From contig JAFUTY010000037.1 of NCBI GenBank assembly GCA_017484005.1, forward strand, positions 32,658 through 96,657: a stretch of DNA of 64,000 nt. The letters run 5' to 3'. This stretch comes from Selenomonadaceae bacterium. Its GTDB lineage: Bacteria > Bacillota > Negativicutes > Selenomonadales > Selenomonadaceae. Of this stretch, positions 16,892 through 25,639 are shown piece after piece. The notes under the pieces were generated by a model that was given only the letters and a program-made list of their open reading frames with translations, was not told where the DNA came from and did no database searches. The position numbers and the translations under genes were made by a program. Numbering within the stretch: the stretch's first letter is position 1; each line of letters starts with the position of its first letter.

Positions 16892-19606
16892 TTATGAATT
16901 GAAAGTTTGATTGTTGAAATCTGCAGTGTATCTTCCGCTCGCTAAACTGAATTGGGTCATCTCTGTTCCAATTATATTCAAACTCGAATCATCAATTGAA
17001 ATGATCAATCCCGAATCTGTGAATTCCGTTGAAATTTCATCAATCGAGTAACTCGAAAGATCAACAATATCGCGAGAATCTCCATTCGATATCGTTACAT
17101 TTCCTGCGTCCGATGTATATCTAAAAACATCTCGACCTCTTCCATTAGCCGCATCGATCATTGAAATATTTTCGAAAGTCGAGCTTGATAGATCGATTGA
17201 TGTGCTTCGGCTTGTATCGAGAATCAAATTCGATCCTGCATAATAATTTACAGATCGATCATAGATCACATCACCATTTGAATTTCCAACTCTCAAGATT
17301 CCATCGCTGTACTTGATATCTGTAGAGTTTGTAAATGATCCATCAATCAACATCGTTCCATTTTCATTTTCCAAATACAGATCGCCACTGACAATCGAAA
17401 GATCTGGAATCGAATCGAATTCTAGATAATCTGTCGAATTCCATCCATAGATCGTGTCATTGCCTTCCGAACTTCCAAAAATTACATGAACTTTATTTCC
17501 TTCGAGATAGATTTGATCATCGCCGCCACCTGCATCGACAGTATCATTTCTACCTGCATGAATCGTGTCATTATAATCTCCGCCGAGTGAAACGATATCT
17601 GCTGATCTTCCATTTGTATCGGTGAAAATCAAAACTTCAGAAGTTTGAGATTGTGAAAAATCAATCGTCGCTGAACCTGAATTTGCCCAAATTACATTCA
17701 CGATATTAGATTCATCGACTGCATTTTCATCGTCTAGACTTGAAGATCCATTTGCCATTCGAAGCATTGAGAAACTCATTTCGAGATTTTCGACGAGATC
17801 TGAAGCATCGAGGACAGTTGAAGAATAGACTCCTGAAGTTGAGGCGTCTGAAACTGTTGCATAATTGTAGAATTTTCCATTTCCAAAGAAGTCTGAAGTT
17901 AGATTCTCGATTCCAGCATCGACTTTCAAAACATCGGTAGCATTGAAACTCACATCGGTAATAGTGATAACAGCTTGATCTGACTTTGTCGAGACTCCAG
18001 ATCCTGCAACGGCATAGAATGTATTTCCAGAATCAGGCAAACCATCTTGAGCTCCGCCAGTCAATGTAATTTGCGCACCAGTGTTGAGGCTGTCAAACGT
18101 CGCCGAGATTCTGCTATCGCTACTGAATGTCAAATCTGCAACATTCACATTGAGAATATTCACATCGAAATTTCCGGAGCTATTCGAGAAATCTGCGACG
18201 ACTTTAGAAACAGATGTGCCGCCTTTAAATGTGAGAGTCGAATCTTCAGTAGCATTTGAGCCGCCGGTGACAGACAGGCTCAAAAGTCCGGTCACTGAAT
18301 CAACTGCTAGACTAACTTGCGCGATAGAATCTGAAGTTGATTCACTACCACTTGACGCGACGAGATTTCCACTTTCATCGAGAGTCAAAGAAATCGAATC
18401 GCTCGTGAGTTCCGCAACGCTATAAGTATCAGAGCCGGAGCTTGCAATTTCAATTCCGAGAGCATTGCTCAACTCGCTACCAGTGTATTCAGTCGATCCT
18501 GTAACAGTGACAGTTCCGACGGATTCATTATCGACAAGATTTGAAGAGCCATTATCGATTGTGCTACCAGAGTCAGATCCCGCTGTCGAATCAGATCCAG
18601 ATCCTGTTTCAATTCCATAAGTGAAATATCCATCGCCAGAAATCACACTCGCACCGGCATCCAAAAGTGTGAGAGTATTATCTCCGCTCAAGATAACATA
18701 ATCATTGCCGACAACTGATCCAGTCGCATCAGCCGCATGAATCGATACTCCCGAGCCAAATCCATCGAGAGTATCTGCGCCATCGCTAAACTCAATCACT
18801 GCGCTCGAGGATCTCACAACGATCAAATCATTTCCAGAGCCGCCGTCAACCGATGTATCGCTTCCGCCGATAGAAATCGAGTCATCTCCAGCTCCCGCAT
18901 CGATTGTCACGCTCGAATATCCTCGATCAGTCAAAAATTCGCTCGAATCAGTTCCATTGAGTGAAGTTCCAGCCGATTCAGCTATCAATCCTTGATGTAA
19001 ATTGATACTCGATGTGTTTGCGATTGTGACTTGCGAGCTTCCGATGTTCAAAAGAAGATCTGAACCGCTTTGAACGCTCGAATCCAAATATCCATATGTG
19101 ATATCGAAAACAGAATTCGAATTCCAATTGACAATCGAATCATTTCCATCGCCGTCGGCATATCCAATCGAGACAGCATATCCAGAATTCATCGAGAAAA
19201 GATCGTCGCCTGCTCCTCCAAAAATCAAATTCGACATTGGAGTTCCATAAAACGAATCATTTCCATTGCCGCCGAGAACTGTGGAATTTCTCAAATCATT
19301 GAAATAGATCGAGTCATTTCCATCGCCCGCGTTGATTGAATAATATCTTCCGCGGGCAATAATCGAATCATCACCAGCTCCAGCGTCAACAGTCACACTA
19401 TCGAAATATGTGGTGCTCGGCATATTTTGAATGACATCATTCTCAGATCCCGCTTGAAGTGATTCACTGTTCGAAGTGATATCATATCCCTGATGAATAT
19501 TGACGTTTGTAGATCCGACACCGACAAATCTAACAGTTCCACTTCCGATTGTCACAATCAAATCGTCGCCGACAATCGATTGAGCGTCGCGAGTCTTGTT
19601 TCCCAT
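16892..19606 (-). CDS. RTX-type Ca-binding repeat protein, C-terminal part (frameshifted)
   Basis: 904 codons of Asp/Gly-rich nonapeptide repeats (for example DAGAGDDSI, GGNGNDSF, AGAGDDLF, DGGSGNDLI), then long Ser/Thr-rich beta-type stretches and further repeats. Such repeats bind Ca2+ in proteins exported by type I secretion. No signal peptide; the C-terminal end would carry the export signal. The ATG at 19606 is internal: the same repeat frame continues upstream after a 2-nt frameshift at 19645-19649. It is therefore the C-terminal part of a 1250-residue protein. Confidence 0.85.
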   Translation of the reverse strand: MGNKTRDAQSIVGDDLIVTIGSGTVRFVGVGSTNVNIHQGYDITSNSESLQAGSENDVIQNMPSTTYFDSVTVDAGAGDDSIIARGRYYSINAGDGNDSIYFNDLRNSTVLGGNGNDSFYGTPMSNLIFGGAGDDLFSMNSGYAVSIGYADGDGNDSIVNWNSNSVFDITYGYLDSSVQSGSDLLLNIGSSQVTIANTSSINLHQGLIAESAGTSLNGTDSSEFLTDRGYSSVTIDAGAGDDSISIGGSDTSVDGGSGNDLIVVRSSSAVIEFSDGADTLDGFGSGVSIHAADATGSVVGNDYVILSGDNTLTLLDAGASVISGDGYFTYGIETGSGSDSTAGSDSGSTIDNGSSNLVDNESVGTVTVTGSTEYTGSELSNALGIEIASSGSDTYSVAELTSDSISLTLDESGNLVASSGSESTSDSIAQVSLAVDSVTGLLSLSVTGGSNATEDSTLTFKGGTSVSKVVADFSNSSGNFDVNILNVNVADLTFSSDSRISATFDSLNTGAQITLTGGAQDGLPDSGNTFYAVAGSGVSTKSDQAVITITDVSFNATDVLKVDAGIENLTSDFFGNGKFYNYATVSDASTSGVYSSTVLDASDLVENLEMSFSMLRMANGSSSLDDENAVDESNIVNVIWANSGSATIDFSQSQTSEVLIFTDTNGRSADIVSLGGDYNDTIHAGRNDTVDAGGGDDQIYLEGNKVHVIFGSSEGNDTIYGWNSTDYLEFDSIPDLSIVSGDLYLENENGTMLIDGSFTNSTDIKYSDGILRVGNSNGDVIYDRSVNYYAGSNLILDTSRSTSIDLSSSTFENISMIDAANGRGRDVFRYTSDAGNVTISNGDSRDIVDLSSYSIDEISTEFTDSGLIISIDDSSLNIIGTEMTQFSLASGRYTADFNNQTFNS

Positions 19607-20215
19607 GATATTGAAGGTAGAATCCGAATTCCAACCATAGATTGTATATCGTTGCCATCGCCTTCATTATATCCAACAGTAGCATAACCACTGAGAGAAA
19701 TGACATCGTTGCCTTCATTTCCCATAACCGAGCTGGAATACCAAACATCCAGCGAGACAACATCATCGCCAGCTCCAGCGAGCAATGTTGAGGATAGAAT
19801 GTGTCCTCCGGTGAAAGTATCATTTCCATCGCCACCGAGGAGAGTCGAGGTTCGCACGTCATAGAGATACATGGAATCATTACCATCGCCAGCATTGATT
19901 GAATTATAATTACCGCGGAAATTGATCGAATCATCGCCAGCTCCCGCATCAATTGTGACACTGTCTAAATATGATGCAGCCGGCATGTTTTGAATGACAT
20001 CATTTCCGGAAGTAGCTACAAGTGATTCGCCGTTCGAAGTGATATCATATCCCTGATGAATGTTGACGTTTGTAGATCCGACACCGACAAATCTAACAGT
20101 TCCACTTCCGATTGTCACAATCAGATCGTCACCGACAATCGATTGAGCGTCGCGAGTTTTGTTGTCCATGATATTGAAAGTGAAACTCGGATGCCAACCA
20201 TAGATCGTATCATCT
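19420..20215 (-). repeat. Tandem intragenic duplication in the RTX gene
   Basis: A block at about 19420-19650 recurs almost identically at about 19988-20220, an offset of about 570 bp. Both carry the GYDITSN, GDDLIVTIGSGTVRFVGVG and KTRDAQSIVGDD segments. This is a whole multi-repeat module duplicated within the coding region. Confidence 0.75.
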
Positions 20216-20645
20216 CCATCGCCTTCGTTATATCCAACAGTGACTTGCGTAGTCGATGAAGTTGCATTGAGAGAAATGATATCGCTGCCTTCATTTCCCA
20301 TAACCGAGCTTGAAGTTGGAGTCAATGAGATTTGATCGTCTCCAGCTCCAGCGAATAAAGTTGTGCTCGAGATATTTCCTTGGAATGTGTCATTTCCATC
20401 GCCACCGAGGAGAGTCGAGGTTCGCACGTCATAGAGATAGAGTGAATCGCTTCCAGTGCCAGCATTGATTGAAGAGTAATTTGTGTAGTAGATATAAACT
20501 GCATCGTCTCCCGCGCCGGCATCGATTGTGACACTATCATAGTTTTGCGACATATTGATAGAGTCAGAATTTGCAGTGCCGCTGTATAATGAGCTTGCAC
20601 CGCTTATGCTGATGTCAATGTCGCCCCCCCCCCCCCGAAAATCAA
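19558..20645 (-). pseudogene. RTX-type repeat protein, N-terminal part (tract OFF and 2-nt frameshift)
   Basis: Continues the repeat protein upstream (SVTIDAGAGDDAVYIYY, GGDGNDTF, AGAGDDQI). The likely start is TTG 20645, directly after GGAGGGAC, and codons 4-8 are the G13 tract. From that TTG the 13-G frame stops after about 13 codons; 14 (or 11) G would open it. At the other end TATAT at 19645-19649 replaces TAT seen in sister repeats, shifting the frame. With one added G and two bases removed, start to stop is exactly 1251 codons. The spacer from ribosome-binding site to TTG is short, so the start is uncertain. Confidence 0.7.
20624..20636 (+). repeat. C13 homopolymer at the start of the RTX gene
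   Basis: Thirteen C on plus (G on the coding strand) immediately inside the putative start codon, encoding polyglycine. Length 14 or 11 puts the TTG start in frame with the RTX repeats; 13 does not. Confidence 0.85.
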
Positions 20646-20724
20646 GTCCCTCCGATCGATTTAAATATATTTTTAATAATCAACTAAATTTTTGAGGATC
20701 AAATTTCAGTTTAGAAAATTTTTC

Positions 20725-20753
20725 TTGACGAATCGAATCTCGGGAATTATAAT
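20725..20753 (+). promoter_or_regulatory. Sigma-70 type promoter of the tRNA-Val genes
   Basis: TTGACG (20725-20730), exactly 17 nt, then a consensus TATAAT (20748-20753), 43 nt upstream of the first tRNA. Confidence 0.88.
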
Positions 20754-20796
20754 TTCGCTCGTCTCAAGGGGGACATTGATTAATCAATCAATTGAC

Positions 20797-20873
<77 letters not shown>

Positions 20874-20891
20874 TTTCGAATTACATGGAGT

Positions 20892-20967
20892 GCTTACTTA
20901 GCTCAGTTGGTAGAGCATCTCCGTCACATGGAGGAGGTCGGGGGTTCAAATCCCTCAGTGAGCACCA
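20892..20967 (+). tRNA. tRNA-Val (anticodon CAC)
   Basis: 76 nt with encoded CCA. Acceptor GCTTACT pairs with AGTGAGC (one G-T). Anticodon stem TCTCC/GGAGG around loop GTCACAT gives anticodon CAC; T-loop TTCAAAT. Position 32 is an unusual G. Lies 18 nt after the first tRNA, likely co-transcribed. Confidence 0.9.
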
Positions 20968-21045
20968 GATAGTCGCGCGTCACATCGCATGGGCGGTGGT
21001 GGACGCGTTTTTTTGATCCTATAAAAGATAAAAGGAGTTAGCGAG

Positions 21046-22518
21046 ATGAAGTTTGTGTTTGAGCTCGTCAATGGCGGGCATAAAAACGATCTTGCGATTT
21101 TTGACCAAGGACGAAGAATCACTTATGAGGATCTCGAGACTGCCGTTGAGAATTGCCGCGACAAACTCTACTCGCTTGGCGTGCGTTGTGGAGATCGCGT
21201 CGCAATTTTTTCTCGAAACAGCGCGGAATTTATCTACAGTTATCTCGGAATCACTGCACTCGGCGCAATCGCTGTTCCAATAAATTTTCAATTGAGTCTC
21301 CGCGAAATCGAATTTATCCTTCGCGATGCAGAGATTCAGCACATCCTCACATATGTCCCGCTGAAATTGCATGAAGAATTGGTCGAGCAGCATGAAATTC
21401 AAAAATGTGCAACGCTCGATTCAAAAATTCCTCACGCGCCAGAAATTCCATCGGAATTCACGGAAGACGATCCGGCAGTTCTGATTTATACATCGGGGAC
21501 AACTGGAAATCCAAAAGGCGCGATTCTCTCACACAAAAATTTGGTGAGAAATGTCGAGCAGATTCGAGTTTTAAAATGCAATCCAGATCATCGAATCCTC
21601 TGCGTATTGCCGATGTATCATTGTTTTGGCTGGACTTGTTGCGTATTGAATTCACTTTTCAACGGTGCGAGCATTTTTGTCCTCGATTCATTCACACCGA
21701 AAGAAACAATCGAGACAATTCGCGAGCATAAAATCACGGATCTATTTGCAGTGCCATCAATTTGCCGATTGATCACAAAACTCGCGAAAAAATCTGATCT
21801 CGATTCGCTTCAATATATAATGAGTTCAGGAACGACTCTGCCATTGCAAGTTGCTAAAGAATTCGAGGAGAAATTCGATAAAAAGTTATCGGAAGGCTAT
21901 GGATTGTCTGAAGCTTCTCCAATCGTGACGCTGACTCCTCCAGGAATGGAGCGCGAGGGATCGATTGGGCTTGCGATTCCGGATGAAGAATTGCGAATCG
22001 TCAATCCAGACGGCAGCGATGTTAAACCTGGTGAGCCTGGCGAATTATGGATCAAAGGCGACAATATCATGCTCGGCTATTGGAATCTGCCGAATGAAAC
22101 TCGAAAAGTTCTCGAGGGTGGATATCTGCATACTGGAGACGTCGCGAGAATCGATTCAGATGGCTATGTTTTCATCGTGAATCGATTGAAAGATATGATT
22201 ATCAGTATGGGCGAAAATATTTATCCGCGCGAAATCGAAGAATTGATCTACAAATTCCCTGGAATTCGAGAGGCGGCAGTCATCGGCGTTGAAGATTCAT
22301 TGCGAGGACAGGCGGGAGCATGTTTCTACAGCGTCGAAGAAGATTCGAATGTTGATATTCGCGAATTGAAAAAATATCTGCAGCATAATCTCGCGCTGTA
22401 TAAAATTCCGCGAGAGTTTCATAAAGTTGACAAACTTCCTCGAACTTCAACCGGAAAAATTTCCAAGCGAGAGATTCTCAATCTATTCAACGAAAAGAAA
22501 TCGCGGAAAGGTGTGTGA
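21046..22518 (+). CDS. AMP-dependent acyl-CoA synthetase/ligase
   Basis: 490 residues, ANL superfamily. It activates a carboxylic acid with ATP and forms a thioester. Motifs: P-loop YTSGTTGNPKGAILSH (about 147-162), GYGLSEASP, YLHTGDVARIDSDGYVFI, and PRTSTGKISKREIL with the catalytic Lys near the C-terminus. The substrate is not predictable; it could be a long-chain fatty acid. ATG with AAGGAG. The next gene starts at a GTG overlapping its stop, so the two are translationally coupled. Confidence 0.9.
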   Translation: MKFVFELVNGGHKNDLAIFDQGRRITYEDLETAVENCRDKLYSLGVRCGDRVAIFSRNSAEFIYSYLGITALGAIAVPINFQLSLREIEFILRDAEIQHILTYVPLKLHEELVEQHEIQKCATLDSKIPHAPEIPSEFTEDDPAVLIYTSGTTGNPKGAILSHKNLVRNVEQIRVLKCNPDHRILCVLPMYHCFGWTCCVLNSLFNGASIFVLDSFTPKETIETIREHKITDLFAVPSICRLITKLAKKSDLDSLQYIMSSGTTLPLQVAKEFEEKFDKKLSEGYGLSEASPIVTLTPPGMEREGSIGLAIPDEELRIVNPDGSDVKPGEPGELWIKGDNIMLGYWNLPNETRKVLEGGYLHTGDVARIDSDGYVFIVNRLKDMIISMGENIYPREIEELIYKFPGIREAAVIGVEDSLRGQAGACFYSVEEDSNVDIRELKKYLQHNLALYKIPREFHKVDKLPRTSTGKISKREILNLFNEKKSRKGV

Positions 22519-23303
22519 AATGGATGGCTGTGGATCTGCAAACAACGGGATTCTTTTTCAACGGTAGACTGCCGTCATGTTCATATTCTGACGAGGATTT
22601 CACTGACGAAAAAAATACAAAACTTCTATTCGCGCGTGGATATCTGATTTGCAAAGATCTCGATGTCAAAATCAATCGGCATTTTTCGCGTCGAGTTTTG
22701 GGACATGGATTTTATCTATACACTCATTCACTTTGTCGCGTTGAATATGGATCTTGCAATGGAGTCAATGTCACAGTTATCGGACTTGCAGTTTTTGCAA
22801 CGCGATCCTCGAAAAATGAAAATATCGCGCAAACTCTATCGGAGATTTTTGCACACAATGGAGAAGAATCATTCTTAGATACTCTCGATTGTCTTGGCGG
22901 ATCTTATGTTGTGGTTTTGGAATCGAAAGACAAAATGGAACTCTATCCTGATGCAGTAACTCTTCGCGGAGTCTACTATGCACCTAAAGAAAAAGTTGTC
23001 TCTTCGAATTTGAATCTCGCAAATCGAATCGTTAAAAATGGAGATTCGTTGCTCACTTCCTACGTGAAAAATGCAGGATATATATTGCGGACAAGTTATG
23101 TAAGTGATGCGACTGATATTGACGGAATTTTTAGATTGATTCCGAATTTCAAACTTTCTCTCGACGATTTTTCAACTCAACGCTTTTATCCTAGAAAATC
23201 AAGGAAAATTCGAGATTTTGAATCAAAACTCGGGGGGGGGGGGAACTTTTACAAGTCAAAGAGGAGCTCTTCAACGCATTTCGCACTCAATTCGAAAATT
23301 TAA
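22515..23303 (+). CDS. Asparagine-synthase-like protein, N-terminal part (phase OFF)
   Basis: 262 codons, of which about 243 are the true frame before the tract. The region GSYVVVLESKDKMELYPDAV and LRGVYYAPKEKVVSSNL resembles the N-terminal Ntn-type domain of asparagine synthase-like enzymes; I do not see the N-terminal catalytic Cys. GTG 22515 overlaps the ligase stop; ATG 22524 is an alternative. The frame enters G12 (Gly-Gly-Gly-Gly) and ends 20 codons later. One more G joins it to the synthetase domain, giving 582 residues. Confidence 0.75.
   Translation: MKWMAVDLQTTGFFFNGRLPSCSYSDEDFTDEKNTKLLFARGYLICKDLDVKINRHFSRRVLGHGFYLYTHSLCRVEYGSCNGVNVTVIGLAVFATRSSKNENIAQTLSEIFAHNGEESFLDTLDCLGGSYVVVLESKDKMELYPDAVTLRGVYYAPKEKVVSSNLNLANRIVKNGDSLLTSYVKNAGYILRTSYVSDATDIDGIFRLIPNFKLSLDDFSTQRFYPRKSRKIRDFESKLGGGGNFYKSKRSSSTHFALNSKI
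23232..23243 (+). repeat. G12 homopolymer, phase switch of the asparagine-synthase-like gene
   Basis: Twelve G encoding polyglycine exactly between the two domains. The downstream frame (Leu-Leu-Gln-Val-Lys-Glu-Glu-Leu) is reached with 13 or 10 G. 1748 nt plus one is exactly 583 codons. Confidence 0.9.
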
Positions 23304-23464
23304 AAGCAATTGTCGATAATAGGATATTTTTCTCGATCACTGGCGGACGCGATTCTGGAGTTTCATTCTATGCAACACGCGATCTGAATCAGGATTGTTT
23401 TTACTATACATATCCTTTCAAGGACGATATTCCAAATGGAAGACGATTAGCTGAAGAACATCAT

Positions 23465-24262
23465 TTGAATTGGTTTTCAGCACCGAGACGTGAAGTCGCT
23501 GAATATGACAAGAATCCATATTATAAATTTTTTGATAAAATCAACATTATCAACCGTTTTCCTCAAACTACTAGTCCAACGTTTGTGGGATGGGGAACTT
23601 TTAATTTGTTTCCGGGGCAATGGATTCACATCGCGTCGGGATTCCATGAAATAGGGCGCGGTCGCTATTATCTGAATGCGTCGCCATCGTCATATTCATT
23701 GTCAAGTTTTACTGATTACAATTTCGGCGGAGTGAAATTTGAAGTTCCGCCCAAAACTCGAGATGCATTTCTGTTAGATTTTATAAAGAGTTATTTCGAT
23801 AAATTGAATTTGCAGGAAGTTGCAAATCTCGGTTACAATCCTTGGGATTTTGTATACTGGGAAGATCATAGTGCTGGTTGGCTCGCTGCGCCGGCATATT
23901 ACAATTTCTTGCCATTCGCTGAAGTTGTCGTTTTAGTAAATTGTCGCCGTGTTTTTGAAATTATGTGGCAAGTGCCAGATGAATATATCAACGATTCTTA
24001 TTTACTTTACACTTGCATAATGAATGAGCATGACACTCGATATCGTCAAGAATCGTTTATGGATAAATCTCATCGTCGTGAAGTGACAATGGGAAAGAAT
24101 TTCAAGCCATCGCCGAAGGATTATGACAATTACGCGCTCGTTTATGGTGGATATCTACTCAAAGGCGATCCAATTGAAATTGCAAAGAAAGCTCTTGAAG
24201 TGAATCCGACAATTGAATGGGCAATTCGAGCAATTCAAAATTCTAATCCGGATAAAAAATAA
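23465..24262 (+). CDS. Asparagine-synthase-like ATP-pyrophosphatase domain, C-terminal part (phase OFF)
   Basis: The frame is open from the tract (about 23244). Upstream of the nominal TTG it contains FFSITGGRDSGVSFYATRD, a PP-loop motif of the asparagine synthase type (SGG-DS altered to TGGRDS). The listed start is therefore not real; it is only the first start codon in the downstream frame. The C-terminal half includes the WEDHSAGWLAAPAYYNFLPFAEV stretch near 23850-23940. A role in amidation or adenylation of a small molecule or peptide is plausible; the substrate is unknown. Confidence 0.72.
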   Translation: MNWFSAPRREVAEYDKNPYYKFFDKINIINRFPQTTSPTFVGWGTFNLFPGQWIHIASGFHEIGRGRYYLNASPSSYSLSSFTDYNFGGVKFEVPPKTRDAFLLDFIKSYFDKLNLQEVANLGYNPWDFVYWEDHSAGWLAAPAYYNFLPFAEVVVLVNCRRVFEIMWQVPDEYINDSYLLYTCIMNEHDTRYRQESFMDKSHRREVTMGKNFKPSPKDYDNYALVYGGYLLKGDPIEIAKKALEVNPTIEWAIRAIQNSNPDKK

Positions 24263-24280
24263 TCTCGGAAATAAAAAAAG

Positions 24281-24320
24281 AGATCCATCGATCTGAAATT
24301 GATCGGTGGATCTTTTTTTT
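24281..24320 (+). terminator. Rho-independent terminator
   Basis: AGATCCATCGATC and GATCGGTGGATCT form a 13-bp stem with a 6-nt loop, followed by T8. It ends the ligase/asparagine-synthase-like transcript. Confidence 0.88.
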
Positions 24321-24336
24321 AAGGAGAGCGATTTAT

Positions 24337-24624
24337 ATGATTCATCGCCATTATACCGGCAATAAAAATCTGGATGAAGATCTATTGCAACCTATCGCTC
24401 ACGAGACAGATGAAAATCCCGACGAATTAAGATTCATCGAAAAAGATTTTGACGAGGCAAGCTGTTATGCAGAGGAACTGATGTCTTGTCTAATTTGGGC
24501 TTATATATGTCGCGATCAAAATTCTCTCGAGCATTGGCAAGGCGAGATAGTAACTTTTATAAAAACGTTCAAGAGAGCTGTTGGTATCGATCGAGATAAC
24601 AAGAATGGAAATGCAATTATCTAG
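24337..24624 (+). pseudogene. DUF29-like protein, N-terminal part ending at an in-frame TAG
   Basis: 95 codons from an ATG with AAGGAG. The LEHWQGEIVTFIKTF segment recalls DUF29 proteins. The frame ends at TAG (24622-24624), but the same frame continues with coding character (NRVAKNIDKIYSDAMDKVF) into the next open stretch. This looks like one gene of 222 residues interrupted by a single nonsense codon. TAG is an ordinary stop in other genes here, so programmed readthrough is less likely. The DUF29 assignment is tentative. Confidence 0.6.
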
Positions 24625-24666
24625 AATCGCGTTGCAAAAAATATAGACAAAATCTATAGCGATGCG

Positions 24667-25005
24667 ATGGACAAAGTATTTGAAGAACTTGGATATTCAA
24701 TCGAAGATAAAAGATATAAGCGGAGTTTTTTCAACGGCAAAATTCCTAGAGATATTCGTCAAGACTTTTTGAAAATTATCAGCATAACTGAGAAAGATAA
24801 ATACAGTAATGATCGTCCAATTCCTCGCGATATTTCTAACAGACTGAGAAAATATTTTGATCTTCCAGAGCAGTCGCCATGGAGAGTTGAGGATTTTCTA
24901 TCAGTGAATCTTGCCGGATATCTACATTTTGGAGATGATAAATGGGAAAAGGATTCTAAAGAGATTGAGACGAAATTGTTGAGCAAATTTCCAAAACGAA
25001 ATTGA
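24667..25005 (+). pseudogene. DUF29-like protein, C-terminal part after the in-frame TAG
   Basis: 112 codons in the same frame as the preceding stretch. The ATG at 24667 has no ribosome-binding site and sits in the middle of a helix-like segment, so it is probably internal. The C-terminal LPEQSPWRVEDFLS resembles the closing segment of DUF29 proteins. A terminator follows. Confidence 0.6.
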
Positions 25006-25016
25006 ATCTCATAAAA

Positions 25017-25059
25017 AAATCCCTCGATAGATACACAATCTATCGGGGGATTTTTTTTT
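25017..25059 (+). terminator. Bidirectional Rho-independent terminator
   Basis: ATCCCTCGATAGAT pairs with ATCTATCGGGGGAT, with A7 before and T9 after. It separates the converging DUF29-like and ChW genes. Confidence 0.88.
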
Positions 25060-25075
25060 GTTTGTGGAAAATTTT

Positions 25076-25630
25076 TCAATCGTCGTAATTGTAACGATGT
25101 CTGCGTCTGGAATCTAAATCATAGCGATCATGTCTGGAATTTCGATCGTTGTCATATTCATAATCAGAATTTCTTCTGGAGCTGCTCGAGACACTTCCAA
25201 ATTCGATTTGAATCGCTTCAATCGCGCGACCCTGTCCAGTCGTGCCAGCCATTTCACCATTGCTATACCAGCCAGTCCAACCTTTTCCCGCAAGATGAAC
25301 TCGATATCGAATATTTTTTCCGTTCAAATTGATTCGAATTGCCTCAATCGCTTTACCTTGTCCAGTCGTGCCAGCAACATCTCCGGAACTTCTCCATCCC
25401 TGCCAGCCATTTTCTGCAACATGAACCTGATATTGAATCCCGCTACAGTCAATAACAATCGCTTCAATTGCGCGACTCTCGCCAGTTGTTCCAGCGACAT
25501 CACCTTCACTTACTCGAGACTGCCATCCATATCCCGCGACATGTACCTCGTACGTCAGCGATCTAGCATCAGCCGTCCCGAAAATCATTGCGCAAATGAC
25601 AAAAATCCATGCGCACAAAAATTTCTTCAT
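25076..25630 (-). CDS. Secreted protein with three ChW repeats
   Basis: 184 residues: a signal peptide (MKKFLCAWIFVICAMIFG, cleavage after TADA), then three repeats of about 42 residues of the clostridial hydrophobic W type (for example YEVHVAGYGWQ, then GDVAGTTGESRAIEAI), then an Asp/Arg/Tyr-rich tail of about 35 residues. ChW repeats occur in surface and secreted proteins, probably for carbohydrate or protein binding. ATG start; the stop is ten nt from the LacX-like gene upstream. Confidence 0.9.
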   Translation of the reverse strand: MKKFLCAWIFVICAMIFGTADARSLTYEVHVAGYGWQSRVSEGDVAGTTGESRAIEAIVIDCSGIQYQVHVAENGWQGWRSSGDVAGTTGQGKAIEAIRINLNGKNIRYRVHLAGKGWTGWYSNGEMAGTTGQGRAIEAIQIEFGSVSSSSRRNSDYEYDNDRNSRHDRYDLDSRRRHRYNYDD

Positions 25631-25639
25631 GAAATCACT

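Noticed and set aside
16892..20645. CRISPR array
   Set aside because: Repeats are in a continuous coding frame for Asp/Gly nonapeptides; no constant repeat with unique spacers.
24622..24624. TAG as a recoded (pyrrolysine or readthrough) codon
   Set aside because: trpD, one flavin reductase and the EEP gene end at TAG normally, and no downstream recoding element is evident.
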